Assembly: GCF_963675165.1 (NCBI RefSeq) | Contig: NC_087381.1 | Span: forward strand, 434,001 to 498,000 | Length of the DNA stretch: 64,000 nt | Reading direction: 5' to 3' | From: Halichondria panicea | Taxonomy: Eukaryota > Porifera > Demospongiae > Suberitida > Halichondriidae | In this document: positions 47,400 through 59,078 of the stretch, piece after piece | Numbering within the stretch: the stretch's first letter is position 1 | How the letters are laid out: the number at the start of each line of letters is the position of its first letter | The notes under the pieces: generated by a model | Seen by the model: the letters and a program-made list of their open reading frames with translations, nothing else | The model's database searches: none | What the model was told of the DNA's origin: nothing | Made by a program: the position numbers and the translations under genes

Positions 47400-48705
47400 A
47401 GCCTTGGGCGTTCCTTAGAATGTATGGCCAACATGATCTAGCTTCGTCCCAGGCCAATTTTATAGTGTTACAATAGAGAAAGTGAGGCCAGGAATGAGGC
47501 TAGAACGTGTAGGGTTTAGGGTCAGTGTTAGTGTGTACTATAGTGTTTTCAACTGAGCTTCTCAACTAATTGCAAGCTACCTTCAACACAGCTGATGGCA
47601 GTGGCATAGCTATCTCTAAATATTGATGGAGTTATAATTATAGGAAACTTGTTTAGGAGTTCATTTCTTAGCAATTTTGATATACTGTACACTGTGTACA
47701 ATATTATTATGACATGTACAGTGATGTGCCCACACTGGTCGTGGTGGTGGTGGTTGGTACTAACCACCTCCTAGGCCTATGGTTGACCACATGTTAGGCC
47801 ATTAAAGAGGTGTTGAATTAAGGATTGAAAAATAGCTGCCACTTTCGACACATCACTGCTGTACAATTAACATAATTTTATTGCAGTACTTTGTGTACAA
47901 ACTACCCCCCCCCCCCACACACACACACACACACTTTAACCCCCTCCTCCACACACACACACACACTTGCAGGGCAATCACACGCAATAGTACAATGAAG
48001 CTTTATATATAATAAAACAAGACAGTGCAAAATGTATTATTGTATTTGATTGTCATCATTTCTGGATCTAGAAACTAGTGACAGATTTTACCAGCCCACT
48101 ATAAACGTTCGTCTCTTTAACCAAACTCTTTAGGATGTGTAGTTTTTGTGTTTTCATTATTTCTGCTGCTCTTTACGGAGCGATTATTCTAATTTGGGCC
48201 ACTGTGTGTGTGTACATGTATTTTTTTCATCTATAAGCAAAATCTTGTTAATTATTAGTTTATTTACTAGCACTTCAATTAATTTTAGTCAATGTTAGTG
48301 TTGTTTTTGGTTCAGCGATGTATTAATTTGATTTTTGTGTGAGCTCAAAAATTATTTATGCAATTGAACAACCTCGATATAAAGCCGCATGATAGTCAAT
48401 ATCAAACCTCGTTCTAGCATGTTTGTTAGCGTATAAGAGTTGACTATTTTGGAATTCCTGGCTCCTTTGCATGCATGGGGTATAGCTACCCCGACATCCA
48501 ATTATCCCCAAATATCCTCTTCATTTTGAAGAGTTATCAGTACCATAGAGTGTTTACTAGATTTCTGCCAGCCAGTACAATGCAAGCTATATATACAGCT
48601 AATATAACTTTTTTTTTTTACAGTTGTTCAGTATCTATGGTAACATAAGAACATGGAATGTCACATGAATGATGACGCATGTCTTACCCAAGTTGATCAC
48701 GTGCA
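47400..48705. other. Region with no recognised gene
   Basis: AT-rich sequence with C-run/AC tracts (47905-47965). It includes the possible terminal exon of the CDC42 effector at 48624-48668; otherwise I see neither genes nor clear transposons. Confidence 0.5.
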
Positions 48706-49358
48706 ACCATAGATAGTGTAGAAAGTGGGATTGGAAACGGGATCACGTACGTAGGCTTATCAAGTGTGTGTAATAAACGTAAAGGCCAGTGGACAATCCA
48801 GGCTTCGATTAACGCAGCTACAAGCGCTAAATTACGCACGTTCAGAGATACCAAAGACAAGGTTTTCTCCTATTCTTGGACAAAGGTAACACTATCAAAT
48901 TTTTTTTTCTTTCTTTAAACAATATAACTTTGATGCATTGCATACAGGGAAGGATTATTATTATAGCTTATGGTAATGTCAACCTAAAAACAGAAAAACA
49001 AGACATAACAGCACAACAAAAATTATTAAGAAAAAGAAAAAAACAGAAACATAGAACACAACAAAAACAAAACAAGGACAACAATATTAAAATTAGTGTA
49101 GTTAGTGCTACGTACTAAAAAGACAATGTAATTTCTTTTTAAAACTAAAAGAAGATGTACTATCTACAATAAACCTAGGTAAAGTATTCCAGTGAGTAAT
49201 AACTTCTATATATATAAAAAAGGAAGACTTATTATGTGCAATAGTGCTTATATACATATGGCTTAAAAAGTGGTTTGGAGTGCGGGGTGAGGGGTGAGGG
49301 GTGAGGGTGAGGCGTGAAGAGGTTGGAGGGTATGCATGAATTGTTATTAAGAATATTA

Positions 49359-49600
49359 TAGCATACTTTTAGTTTTTCTTCTGATGGTAAGCGGCAACCA
49401 GTTTAGTTCTTCTAGTAGGATACTGTACGGTTCCTTCCATTTGCCCGTGATCACCCTGCCAGCGAACTTCTGAACATTCTCTAGGGCCAAGTTATCAACT
49501 GAGCTCCTAGGGTCCCAGATCGCAATAAGACCAGTAGCAGTATTTATTAGAGCCTCTCTTACCATGTAGGTGCTAATTATTAATTGGGGCCTGGATTTCC
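49359..49600 (-). pseudogene. Non-LTR retrotransposon fragment (reverse transcriptase C-terminal region)
   Basis: The minus strand reads GLIAIWDPRSSVDN, LALENVQKFAGRVITGKW, ELNWLPLTIRR and KTKSML. This matches the pattern after the RT domain of CR1/Jockey-like LINEs (VWDP...LE.VQ..A.R.....W......LL..L.W..L..RR). Only about 75 residues remain and the upstream part does not continue it. It is a 5'-truncated dead copy. Confidence 0.75.
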
Positions 49601-49674
49601 AGGCGTATATTAGTGAAATTAGCGGCATATTCAACTGGGAATGACTTTCTGTATACCTATTATCTTTGTTTATG

Positions 49675-49699
49675 CCTCGATGCGCATGCGCAAGCGAGG
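49675..49699. repeat. GC-rich near-palindrome
   Basis: CCTCGATGCGCATGCGCAAG followed by CGAGG forms a hairpin with one-base asymmetry in an AT-rich setting, then GTATACGGTAG. It looks like the end of a dispersed repeat. Confidence 0.5.
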
Positions 49700-49940
49700 T
49701 ATACGGTAGTGTGTTTGTGTGTCTACCAATACCATAGGCCTCCATGCTTTTGCACTTGGAAGTCATCTACAGTATAAACATGGCTGCCACATCTATAGAT
49801 AAATGAATAATGTTTATTCCAGTCCTGTCTTCTCTTCTTGAACTTCTCTTGCTTCTTGATGTTCCTCATAGGTATTTCACTTTCATTATTGAGAAAAGAA
49901 GGCCGGTGAAGGAGGCTAACTCCTCAATTCCCTGAGTGAA

Positions 49941-50349
49941 GTTGCTAGGATTGCCAGGAAAAGAAAAGCGCGAAAAAGCGAAGAAACAAGAAATTCGGCG
50001 AGTGCATAACTCCAATCCATTACAACGTCATGAACATGTACAGTCGAGTGGCCTACTGTTGATAGAATCAAAATACAGGTTGGGTAAAATGCACAGTCAT
50101 TGCACTACAATAAGAATTCACCTTTGGACAGTGAAACTAAAATTAATAAATATTACTAGCAATAACATAATTATTACTTGCAATGTGAAAGGATTGGCCA
50201 GGAAAAGTACCAAAACAAAAATATATATAGCTTAAATTTCTTGAAACAGTACATGTGAATGACGTTGTAACGGATTGGAGTTATGCACTCGCCGAATTTC
50301 TTGTTTCTTCGCTTTTTCGCGCTTTTCTTTTCCTGGCAATCCTAGCAAC
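49941..50349. mobile_element. Foldback element with ~95-bp inverted arms
   Basis: The left arm (49941 to about 50036) starts GTTGCTAGGATTGCCAGGAA. Its reverse complement (about 50254-50349) ends TTCCTGGCAATCCTAGCAAC. The arms are almost identical and enclose about 215 bp without coding capacity. Confidence 0.9.
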
Positions 50350-50375
50350 GTTCACATTGCAAATGTTTTTTAGTT

Positions 50376-50578
50376 TCGATATATTCCCAGTACTGGCTGC
50401 AACAAGATGCTGTAGTGATGCCACAAGGACTGAAGTTCACAGTCAGGTACGTATATATACAATGTGTATCGTAAACCTAAAACTCCCCTCGTCCCTTTGC
50501 AGTCAAATCATTCATTGACATGGTAGGGGACCTGTTCATCCTCCCTGACGCAAGTGCCTTTCTGAGTGAGCGAATCGG
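50376..50578 (+). pseudogene. Unidentified coding-like fragment
   Basis: After a CCCAG acceptor the bases read YWLQQDAVVMPQGLKFTV. After a second TTTGCAG acceptor near 50501 they read KSFIDMVGDLFILPDAS, then AFLSERIGWNP. The two pieces read like one protein, but the phases across the GTACGT donor do not match, so it is probably a pseudogene. I do not recognise the family. Confidence 0.3.
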
Positions 50579-50579
50579 C

Positions 50580-52140
50580 TGGAACCCTCTCGAAGTGTTT
50601 AACTATATTTCTATTTGATTAATTATTTTTTGACGTGTGATCAAACAACCATAATTATAATTATGAATCGAATAAACTATAATACTAAGAGTATAAGAGT
50701 GTGAATACACAATACGCTAAAGTGATCAAGCTATTAAATTGTATTTCCCTCGTAAATCATCCATTCATAGCTACAACTTTGTTGCTAAAGTCAGTGCAGT
50801 TACATGATGCTGGCACTGCTAAATATCTTGAATCCTTCGTCTTCACAAACAGAGGCTTAGTGGCTTCTCTCGATCTCAGTAGAGTGTTTCTCTGTATTAA
50901 TATTAAAAGGGACAAATATTAAAATGGACAAGCAAGCTATACAAATGTAGACTGGTATTTTGGACTTATACATTCGATGCTCATCACTTCTCTTTAGCTC
51001 TAGCTCTTCTCAAGTTTCATGTGCTGTCTGCTCTGTAATCTGTGCTGCCATCATATCCCAAGGTGCTGTGAAGAAACTATTATTAGCTTCCGGTGGAGTG
51101 AATTAACTTCCTGTGTAGCTTGGACTGGCCAACAGTCGCGGTCTGTTTCCAATTCCCTCTTTCTACACTATCTATGGTGTAGAAAGACGCTCATGTAAAT
51201 TTGCCTAAATTTTTTTGTGTTGAAGTTTCTAAGCAAAGCCCATGTGGCGGCTTTGTGGCTATATTTAGTTCCTGCCATGTGTAATAAGATTGGTGCAGGA
51301 AACAGGAAATAAACTGCAAGAGCTAGAGTTATAGCTACTTTTGCGCTAGCCTCGATTCCAGGCCGCTAAGGCCAAGCAATTGCGAATAGCTCATTAATAA
51401 ATTCATGAGAAAATAAAACTCCACATAGGAGCATGCGCTGGAACCATGCGGTTCGACTGTGTGCTCAATTCTCACCTGAAACTCTCCTCAACTCTGCATG
51501 ATGGCGGACTATCAAGCACCTATGCCTATCCCAACAAACCCAATAATCCAAACCGATTGGACGACCAAATTGGGTAGATCAGATACAAGAGCACCTCTAG
51601 CAGTTAGGTCTGCCTACCAGCTTCTCAGCAAAAGTGATAGTAGACCTACTGTCACCCAAGATTATTACCCGAGGCCCGCGTGGGCGGCCACGGGTATAGT
51701 AGTCCGTTGGTCTGTTTGTTTGTTTGTACTTGCACATGCGTTACTTATAACTGAAGTGATCCTGTACCAGGTCCAGAAACAATGGAACAGGGTCACTAAA
51801 GTAGAAAGCTGTATATACCAGGAACAATATTGGAACAGGGTCACTAAACCAGAAAGCTTGCTTTAGCTGACTGGGATCCATGCAGGACCTGGAGCCATAC
51901 TTCTCTGAGACTCCATGCTTCTTTGCTGTGATCCTAATCCACAGTGCATATATTTATAGTACTACTACCTGTTCTCAAATGTTTCAGCATGCCTCCAGTC
52001 TGGTTTAGTTTTATTGCTCCTGAGTTGCTGTGCAAGTCATGCATGATGATGATAACAACATCACTATATGCACTGCATTATATCAGTCTTCTGGTTTCTT
52101 TATAATCATGTCACCAGCCGAGGGTTTGCACTTTAGTGCT
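50580..52140. other. Region with no recognised gene
   Basis: It contains the right partner (51144-51178) of an inverted repeat with 48706-48740. A short frame starting at 51501 (MADYQAPMPIPTNP) may be the start of the pseudogene that follows. A segment near 52116-52143 (GCCGAGGGTTTGCACTTTAG) is also found in the enlarged MITEs. Confidence 0.4.
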
Positions 52141-52142
52141 CT

Positions 52143-53330
52143 AGTATCAAGAGGCTTTTTTCTTGCAATAAACCTGCTGCCCGACCGTCATATAATTTAA
52201 AGGATATCTTAGGCACGGAGTATATTACTGCCCATGAAGCCGAGAGAGCTCTGCGCAATTATGTCGCTACTATTCTCTCTACACGTACACAAGCTGTGCC
52301 TGTCGGTAATTGTAAGTTGAAGCTCGTCCCACCTGTGAATACGATCCCAACGAGTAAAGTGAAGATACTGGATGGTTCCATTGAGGAAAACAGCGCCACC
52401 ATCTTTATATTCGAATTGGAGTCCGATGCAAACTGGTATACCAGTACTCTAAAACTGGCTATTTATCTTTCAAAAATGCTAGCTTCACTCTAAGGCCGGG
52501 GGCCCAACCGATCGATTCCATTTCTGGATTTTACATTCCTTATAAAAGTGTCCAGTGTGTGGTGGAGGTTCAAGTGAAGTGGTCTGATAAGGATTTAAAG
52601 TTTGTTGAAACTCATTCTAATGTCGAAAAGAACGATATTGAAACAAGAGTCAAAGCTATTTATTTGAAAAACAAAGGTTATTGGAATGATTATAGTGAGC
52701 CGATGCCTTCTATGACGGTATTCAATTATCCAGTCACCCCTTTGTATCTATCAGCCAATTTCGGAGATGAGGCAATACAAATTGAGTCAGGACACTCTGT
52801 AGTCGTCGCAATTTCGAATTTAATTTACAAGAAACCGATGAGCGACACAGATGTTAAACGGTTGTCTGAACTCGTAATAAACCCACCGGAACCTGATTTT
52901 CAAATCGCTTTTCCCTTCTCGGACACACGTCGTGTAGGAAGGTGTGTGTGGTTCATAACGAATCAGTATCTACCACCACCAAGTGACTCTGTGATCCAGG
53001 AGAATCGTGTATGGTATACAAGATCATTGGTGAAAGTTGTAAACACCTTGCGTTCTAAAGGCATTGCACATCTAGATATAAGAAGCGATAACATTTGTGT
53101 ATGCCGTGATGGTAATAACCTAGCACTCATCGACTTAGACAGGAGCTGTGATTCAGATGAGGATGCAATGGTTTATCAGTATTTGTACCAGTGGCTCTGG
53201 AATAAAAGAGCATTGGACTGTCGTAAATCTTGACTGGTTCCAGGTTGGAGTCCTGTTGAACGACAAATTTCCTGACCATGCGGAAGATCGTTTCATTTTA
53301 AAACTCAAGACCGATGGTGAGATATTGGCC
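52143..53330 (+). pseudogene. Kinase-like protein pseudogene, at least two frameshifts
   Basis: First frame: NLKDILGTEYITAHEAERAL, then ELESDANWYTSTLK. A shift near 52465 leads to YLSFKNASFTLRPGAQPIDS and IYKKP, then 675 nt of open frame. That frame contains GIAHLDIRSDNICV, a kinase catalytic loop (HxDxxxxN), and ALIDLDRS in the DFG position. A second shift near 53225 leads to DWFQVGVLLNDKF. The kinase lacks a visible Gly-rich loop and the DFG is DLD, so activity would be doubtful even if intact. I do not know the family of the N-terminal part. It resembles kinase-like genes dispersed with repeats in sponge genomes, which is an impression, not a search result. Confidence 0.65.
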
Positions 53331-53851
53331 ATTCTTGTCATAATTATATACCTATTCTAAACCTGTAGGTGTTCTTGATGCTCCTCTACTTGAAGCATTT
53401 TGCCAATGAAGATTGAGAACTTGTAATTTACTTAATATAAGCAATTAAAAAAAGGGTATTTCATATGTTATTATTATCATTATAATAATATTATTATATC
53501 ATCATCTGATTGTTCATCTATCCTAACTTATGCTCTCCCGTTCTACCGCAACCTTCTTCGTTCAAAACTGGATTGTGATGTAGAACGTGGTAGGATGTAT
53601 GATAGGGTTGTTGTAGGATGTGGTAGGGTGTGGTACATTGTGATGTGGTAGGATAAAGGTACAAGGATGGCTGAACAATCCTGTGTATATACTACAATTA
53701 AAAAATACGATATTGTACTGTTTACAATTAAAATAAATTGTTAATATCAAATTTCATATTAAAATTTTTATGAATGTAAGAAATGGATGCATACAAATGT
53801 TTAGTATAACTACAATAGTAAGGTACACATGTATTTGCTCGTGTACTTAGT
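53331..53851. other. Region with no recognised gene
   Basis: AT-rich; a degenerate GTGGTAGGATGTGG-type tandem repeat lies at 53583-53660. It is the 3' flank of the HMG20-like gene, and its polyadenylation signal is probably here (AATAAA-like on the minus strand is common). Confidence 0.5.
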
Positions 53852-56800
53852 TCACTGCTCGGAGGCCCCTCCCCCTTCCTCCGTTAACGTGAGGCCGTCT
53901 TGTTCCAGTCGAGGTTTGAGCACTGTGTCCAACTGTTTGGCTATGTCAGACACCTACGTGGGTGGAATTTATTATTATTAGAATAAAAGATTGACACTTT
54001 ACTACTCCAGTATTGGAATTACAGATTCTTAAATTTCGTGGATTGGCCTGCATTTCGTTGAATAAATTTAGGGCAAATCTTCTGTTAGCTTAGCATTTCG
54101 TGGACCCAGTTTTCGTGTAGGATTGCTAACCCACGAAAATAGTGAAAACTTCGCGCTATACTAAAGTACATATATGTTACGTGTTTATGCACAAGTAGGA
54201 AGCAAGCTCTACTTGGCTAAAAAAGCTGTTAGATTTAATATAATTAGTGACACGAAACTGTTGCTCATACCTTGACCATGAGGTCCGGATACTTGTCCGG
54301 GTCATTAGAGATAGCTTGCTGTAGCTTTCCCATGTAAGCATCAATAGTGTCCACGGTGGGGAGATCCCCTGAGCCTGAGGGGGGCGGGGCATCATACGTA
54401 ATAATACATGTACGACCCTTTTCATGTACCTCACTCTCGAAACTAAAATTTTATAAAGAGGGGGAAATGCGAAAACATGTTACAAGTAGTGTTACAGTAG
54501 TGTGGGGATATATACAACAGTTAGAATGAAGGATTATATTAGCAGTTGATTATAATTTTTAATATTAATACAAAGCTGAAAGTAGCTGCTAACTACAATG
54601 TACAGGTGTTGGCTATCATTATAAGATCAGGAGTACTGTATATGCAATCTTGATAAGATGTAAAAGTATTCACGCAAGAAAAAAATACAGCAAAAAATAG
54701 TTTACCTGGTAGAGGAACCTCCTTGAACATGGTGACTAGGATCTCACGCAGCATCACGAGGTGACCTTGTAGCTTCCCATTCCTGTCTTCCTGCTTCTTA
54801 ACCTGCATCACATGACTATCGTAATCATGACACTCACATGACTTGGAAATGCTAATACCTACAAATTGTAGCACTATCAAAGAGCAACTAAATACATTTT
54901 TTTACTTTGAAATCGGATGTTTCCAACTCAAGTTATGGACAATCAAAGTTAGCTCCGAAACAAAATGGAATGTACTTAAACAGCCTTAACTCGAGTATCG
55001 TTGATCCAATATCAAAAATTTTAGGATTTTCTGAAAGCTTAGAAAGAGACCTTTCAAATGATGTGTTTCAATCCAAAATTTTGTCGGGGGTCTAATTTGT
55101 CATTTTTCGGCCTTGGACCATGGGCTATTATTCATGGTATCGCCAAATTGGCAAACACTTTTATCTCTCAAATATGATTTTTGATGATGCTATTTGAACT
55201 ATTTTTTTCTAAGCTTTCAGAAAATCCCCAAAAATTTGACATTGGATCCACGGAATTCAAGTTATGGCAGCCGAAAGAATCACCAAACCATTGAATAAGC
55301 CTGCTACCGTATAGCGGGTATATTTCGAGGGTATACTGATTAAGTATGTACCGCGAACATTTATACCCACGAATTTAATATCACATGCATGCATGCTGCA
55401 AAAAGGTTGCTATTACACGAAAATCTTTCTAACGGGTCATTCCGCGAACGTTTACACCCTCGAAAAATATACCCGCTATACGGTGGTACCTCATTTTGTA
55501 CTTTAAGTACAGCGCTCTTCATGCTATCAACATGCCGACTCAGCAAAGCATTCTCTTCCTCAAGATTAGAGCTCGACTGCCGCAGTTTACGCAACTTTGC
55601 CTCCATTTCTGCAATGGATCACATGATGCTATCACATGACCTATCACATGGCATACGAACCTCTGTTGTGTTTGAGAAACTCGTCTGAAAATATCGGAAT
55701 ATTCAGTCCTGGAACAAATTGTTGTTGGCATGACAACGGGGTTTTCCCAGACGAAGCTCCAGCCTGAAATAAAAAGACAAAATTAATAATATTATTATGC
55801 AATGAAATTTGCAAGGCCATAAATTTAACACTTAAAAACTGTATGGTGTGAAATTTCCGAGGCACATCATTTTCATTGTACAACTATCTCTAAAAGCATT
55901 TTGTTGACTAAATTTCTCGCTATTATTTTAGTCAAATGACGTGGACTTACTTTTCGTAGAGGATTGCTAACCCACGAAAACAGCGAAAAATTAAGCGCCT
56001 CGAAAATGTTTTATAATAATTATGGTATCCTGTAGTTCTAAGATCTTAATCATTATCACATGACGTACCTTTGCAGACGGTGTGGTAGTTGTTTTGGAGC
56101 TGGTGGCGCTTTTCTCGTCATCTGTTTTTGGTTTCTTCGACTGAAGGTTTGGGAATTTCTTGCGAATGAATTCTTTGTAGATGTCAGTTTCCTGATAAGC
56201 CACGTACTCTTGTATGTATCTCTCCTTGTCCTCCTGGGCCTTCTGTTGGTACTCCTGTGTGTGTGTGTGTGTGTGTGGGGGGTGTGTGTGTGGGGGGGGT
56301 GTGTGTGTCCATGTGCGTGTGTGTGTGTGGGGGATGTGTGTGGTGTGTGTGTGGGGGTGTGTGTGTGTGTGTGTGATGTGTGTGGTGTGTGTGTGTGTGT
56401 GTGTGTGTGCCCAGAATTTTAAAAATTTACATACTGTAAAAGGCGAATGTATACATGTATACAATGCACCAGCAACTACATGTACATGTACAACAGTGTT
56501 CATACAGTGTCTACATAGGAAGCAATAATAAACCAAACTATGGTGTACATGAAATGTGAACGTTACGCTTGATTTTGCACAGTCAAATTTGTCAAAACAA
56601 CTTATAATTATAGCACCGCACCCACACCTTTTTCTTAGTCTGTTCAAGGTCTGCCCACATACGCCCGATGATTTTCGCTCGATCTGAAACGGATGTGTCA
56701 GGATGATCCAATCGAACGTCTTTCCGCACATCGTTTGTGAACATCATGTACGCAGTTTGCGGTCGCCTCGGGGCATTAGGATCCTTTGATTCATGGGGGC

Positions 56801-57045
56801 CACGGGTGGTCCGTTTTCGTTTACCAGGAGTGGGTGTGGCCTCTTCAGCTGATTGGCTCGTCTCCAGTGACGGAATCTCAATCTCTGCAACTGTTGAAAA
56901 ATGTGCAAAAACGATTATTTTTACAGCATTTTGCAAAAATTTGGGTGTGATTTTTGATCGCATACAGATTTTTTCGCTCACTACTTGACATGTCTGTTGG
57001 AAGGATTTCCGACAAGTTGACCTCGGCTTCTTTACTTTGGGCCAT
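53852..57045 (-). CDS. HMG20A: HMG-box protein of the HMG20A/HMG20B family, eight exons, 345 aa
   Basis: Nuclear HMG-box protein; the vertebrate relatives act in LSD1-CoREST/BHC complexes. Exons: 56982-57045, 56628-56890, 56069-56254, 55661-55763, 55490-55608, 54706-54802, 54271-54374, 53852-53953; all junctions are GT-AG and in phase. Residues 45-48 (KRKR) may be a nuclear signal. The HMG box is about 58-131 (DPNAPRRPQTAYMMF ... KIIGRMWADLE ... DKERYIQEYVAYQ). The diagnostic downstream parts of HMG20 follow: IPIFSDEFLKHNR, a coiled coil (LRKLRQSSSNLEEENALLSR) and PLPGSGDLPTVDTIDAYMGK. It runs divergently from the gene at 57286. The symbol marks the family, as A and B arose in vertebrates. 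Confidence 0.93.
54930..55300. repeat. Foldback repeat in HMG20 intron 5 (related copy at 63486)
   Basis: The left half (GGATTTTCTGAAAGCTTAGA) is the inverted copy of the right half (TCTAAGCTTTCAGAAAATCC). The flanking GATCCAATATC/GACATTGGATCC also correspond. There is no coding capacity. Confidence 0.85.
55305..55484. mobile_element. MITE of the CCGTATAGCGGGT family in HMG20 intron 5
   Basis: Ends CCGTATAGCGGGTATATTTC and GAAAAATATACCCGCTATAC are nearly perfect inverted repeats about 180 bp apart. The right end is about five bases from the exon 5 splice donor (55489). Confidence 0.88.
56260..56415. repeat. (TG)n-rich microsatellite in HMG20 intron 2
   Basis: Imperfect GTGTGTGG/GGGG tract that begins right at the acceptor of exon 3 (56255-56256), so it serves as the pyrimidine-rich side on the minus strand. 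Confidence 0.9.
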
Positions 57046-57285
57046 GGTAGCACACACACAAGTAGCAGAAGAGCGAGTAAAAATCGATGTCTTTCAGGTC
57101 GTCAAAGAACAAAGAGACATTTTGTGTGCCCATAAGAGCACGTGATCCTCATGCTGGCTGATGAAAAGGGGGCGTGAACGTGTAGAAAGGGGGCGTGACG
57201 GGTGTTACAAAAAGGAGGGTGGGGCTGCTCTGCAGAACACACACAGTGCAGCCATAGATAATAGAGCAATCTATGGTGCAGCAAG
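57046..57285. promoter_or_regulatory. Compact divergent promoter, HMG20-like (-) / secreted protein (+)
   Basis: Only 240 bp separate the two start codons. The region contains a hairpin (CCATAGATAATAG...CAATCTATGG, 57253-57276) just before the plus-strand ATG, two GGGGGCGTG motifs (57168-57196) and a CACGTGATC E-box (57140). No TATA box is obvious. Confidence 0.5.
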
Positions 57286-58795
57286 ATGAGGCTTTTGTTG
57301 GTGCTTGTGTGTGTATCTCTAGTCAACGCACAGTGTGATGAGAACAGCTGTACCGTACTCTGCTATCCAGGTACCCAAACTAGAGAGACTTTTTACATTA
57401 ATTGTGGCACTAGAGAGTAGGCTGGCTAGCTATAGTCTATATAGTAGTTGTGTACACTGTACATTGATTCAGAGTATAGCTGCTAAACTTAGCTGTTGAG
57501 TACATTGATTGCATCTCTCTTCTTTCCTTCCAGTGCATTGGCAACGAGATCTGTGCCAGTTTTACCAGCAGCTGACAGTGTGGAGGAACTCTGCCTCAGG
57601 CTGTGGTCTCTCCCTGCCTGCACTACCTGAGTCCAGACCTGGGTTATGGCCTGAGGGGGTCTCTTCCTCTGAGGAGCAGTGGCAGATAGCCAGTGAATAT
57701 TGGCAGGAGGTGACATCTCTGTGGGAGAGACGCTACGACAGTGCACAGGAGTCAGGTGATATAATGTACCCTCTACTTATTTATTAAAAGCTAATCGCAG
57801 TCTCAAAAAATGTTCTAATATATTTTTACCCTCATAATAAAATTATTATATCATCCTTCATGCCCCACAGTCACTGTATCCCCACTTATCGTTATGACTA
57901 CCAACGCTCCGTCTATTGAGCCGACCAATGGCATCCTCACACCTGATAACAACTTATTCTCCGGCTCTGGTAGCGGCAGTGACATCACTACAGACCTGCC
58001 TACCATGGCAACAACTACCATGGCAACAGACGAGCCAACCACTGCTGAGCCAGGAGCCTCCATGTTGAACAACAGAGAGAGATGGAATGCGTCCAATGAG
58101 GTAAGAGGAACAATTAGTGCAGCTATAATAATAATTTAGGTGTGACCCTCTGCATACCGTATAGCGTGTAATTTTCGTGGGGCAAAATATTCGTGGTTTT
58201 CGTGGTTGGAGGTCTGACCACGAATATTTTACCCACGAATGAAGCGACCTTGCCTACCTTTACCCTGCAGTGCAAGCAGCAATCACGAAAATATTACACA
58301 CAAAATGTCTCAATATTGCTGAACCACGAATATTTTGTCCCCCGAAAATTACCCGCTATACGGTAGTTTATACATTAGCAAATAGACAATTAGACCTCCT
58401 AATTATAATGGAACATCCGTATGACTCTGAGCGCTATATTATATAGAGCTACAATTACAACTATAATTAAAGTTATAATGCAATTAAATATTTAATGCAG
58501 TATAATTATTGTTGTAAAGTCAAGCGGTAATTTCATCGTACACATGTGTGTACACCGATAATAATAGTGCATCATTTTTATGAAGGAATGGGAGCTGCTT
58601 TTCACGAGGTGGGTGGAGTCTTCTCAGCAGGGGGCGGGTCTGAGGTTGCCATCAGACGTGGATGTGGGTGTGGTCATTGACAGCTACAGTCAGAACGAAC
58701 AAATGAACAGGGAAGCATGGTCACGGCTGGTTAGATTCTGGAGAGAAAATCATGACGTTTACAACGAGAACTATAACGGAGTGTGCCCGGAATAA
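57286..58795 (+). CDS. Small secreted protein of unknown function, four exons, 248 aa
   Basis: Exons 57286-57370, 57534-57755, 57871-58100 and 58586-58795, GT-AG and in phase to TAA. Residues 1-16 (MRLLLVLVCVSLVNAQ) are a clear signal peptide; the mature part begins CDENSCTVLCYP. Exon 2 is Trp-rich (HWQRDLCQFYQQLTVWRN, SEYWQEVTSLWERRYD). Exon 3 is a Thr/Ser/Pro-rich, probably glycosylated linker (GSGSGSDITTDLPTMATT). Exon 4 returns to a Trp/acidic pattern similar to exon 2 (EWELLFTRWVESSQQ, WSRLVRFWRENHDVYNENY). The two ends look like two copies of one helical module joined by a mucin-like linker. I do not recognise the family. A MITE lies in intron 3. Confidence 0.82.
58156..58369. mobile_element. 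MITE of the CCGTATAGCGGGT family in intron 3 of the secreted-protein gene
   Basis: Ends CCGTATAGCGTGTAATTTTC and GAAAATTACCCGCTATACGG are inverted, and the similarity continues inward (AATATTCGTGG/CCACGAATATT) for about 45 bp. Confidence 0.9.
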
Positions 58796-59078
58796 TTAAT
58801 AGTAGTTTTGTTTTATTCCCATGCACAAATTATACGCTCTCTCCTTATATATATAATTAATATTAATTTCACCAATATCCTCGACCATTATCTGACTATC
58901 TCTCCATCCACCTTTCTTCCTCACCTTATTTAACGTGTATATATAATTTATTATTGTCAGTCAAAAGTTGAACGTGAAACAGTGCACACACGTAATATAA
59001 AACAGGAAAATAACTCGTACATTGCAGTACATGTTTAGTAAATGCAGGGCATTCTATAATTCTAATGACAAGTCCAGT

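Noticed and set aside
47886-47930. Alternative terminal exon of the CDC42 effector after TTTATTGCAG
   Set aside because: It would read into a C-run and AC tract with a poly-Pro/His tail; the read-through stop or the exon at 48624 is simpler.
48876-49118. Lys/Gln-rich frame
   Set aside because: It is a translation of an A-rich stretch, with no similarity to a protein and no splice context.
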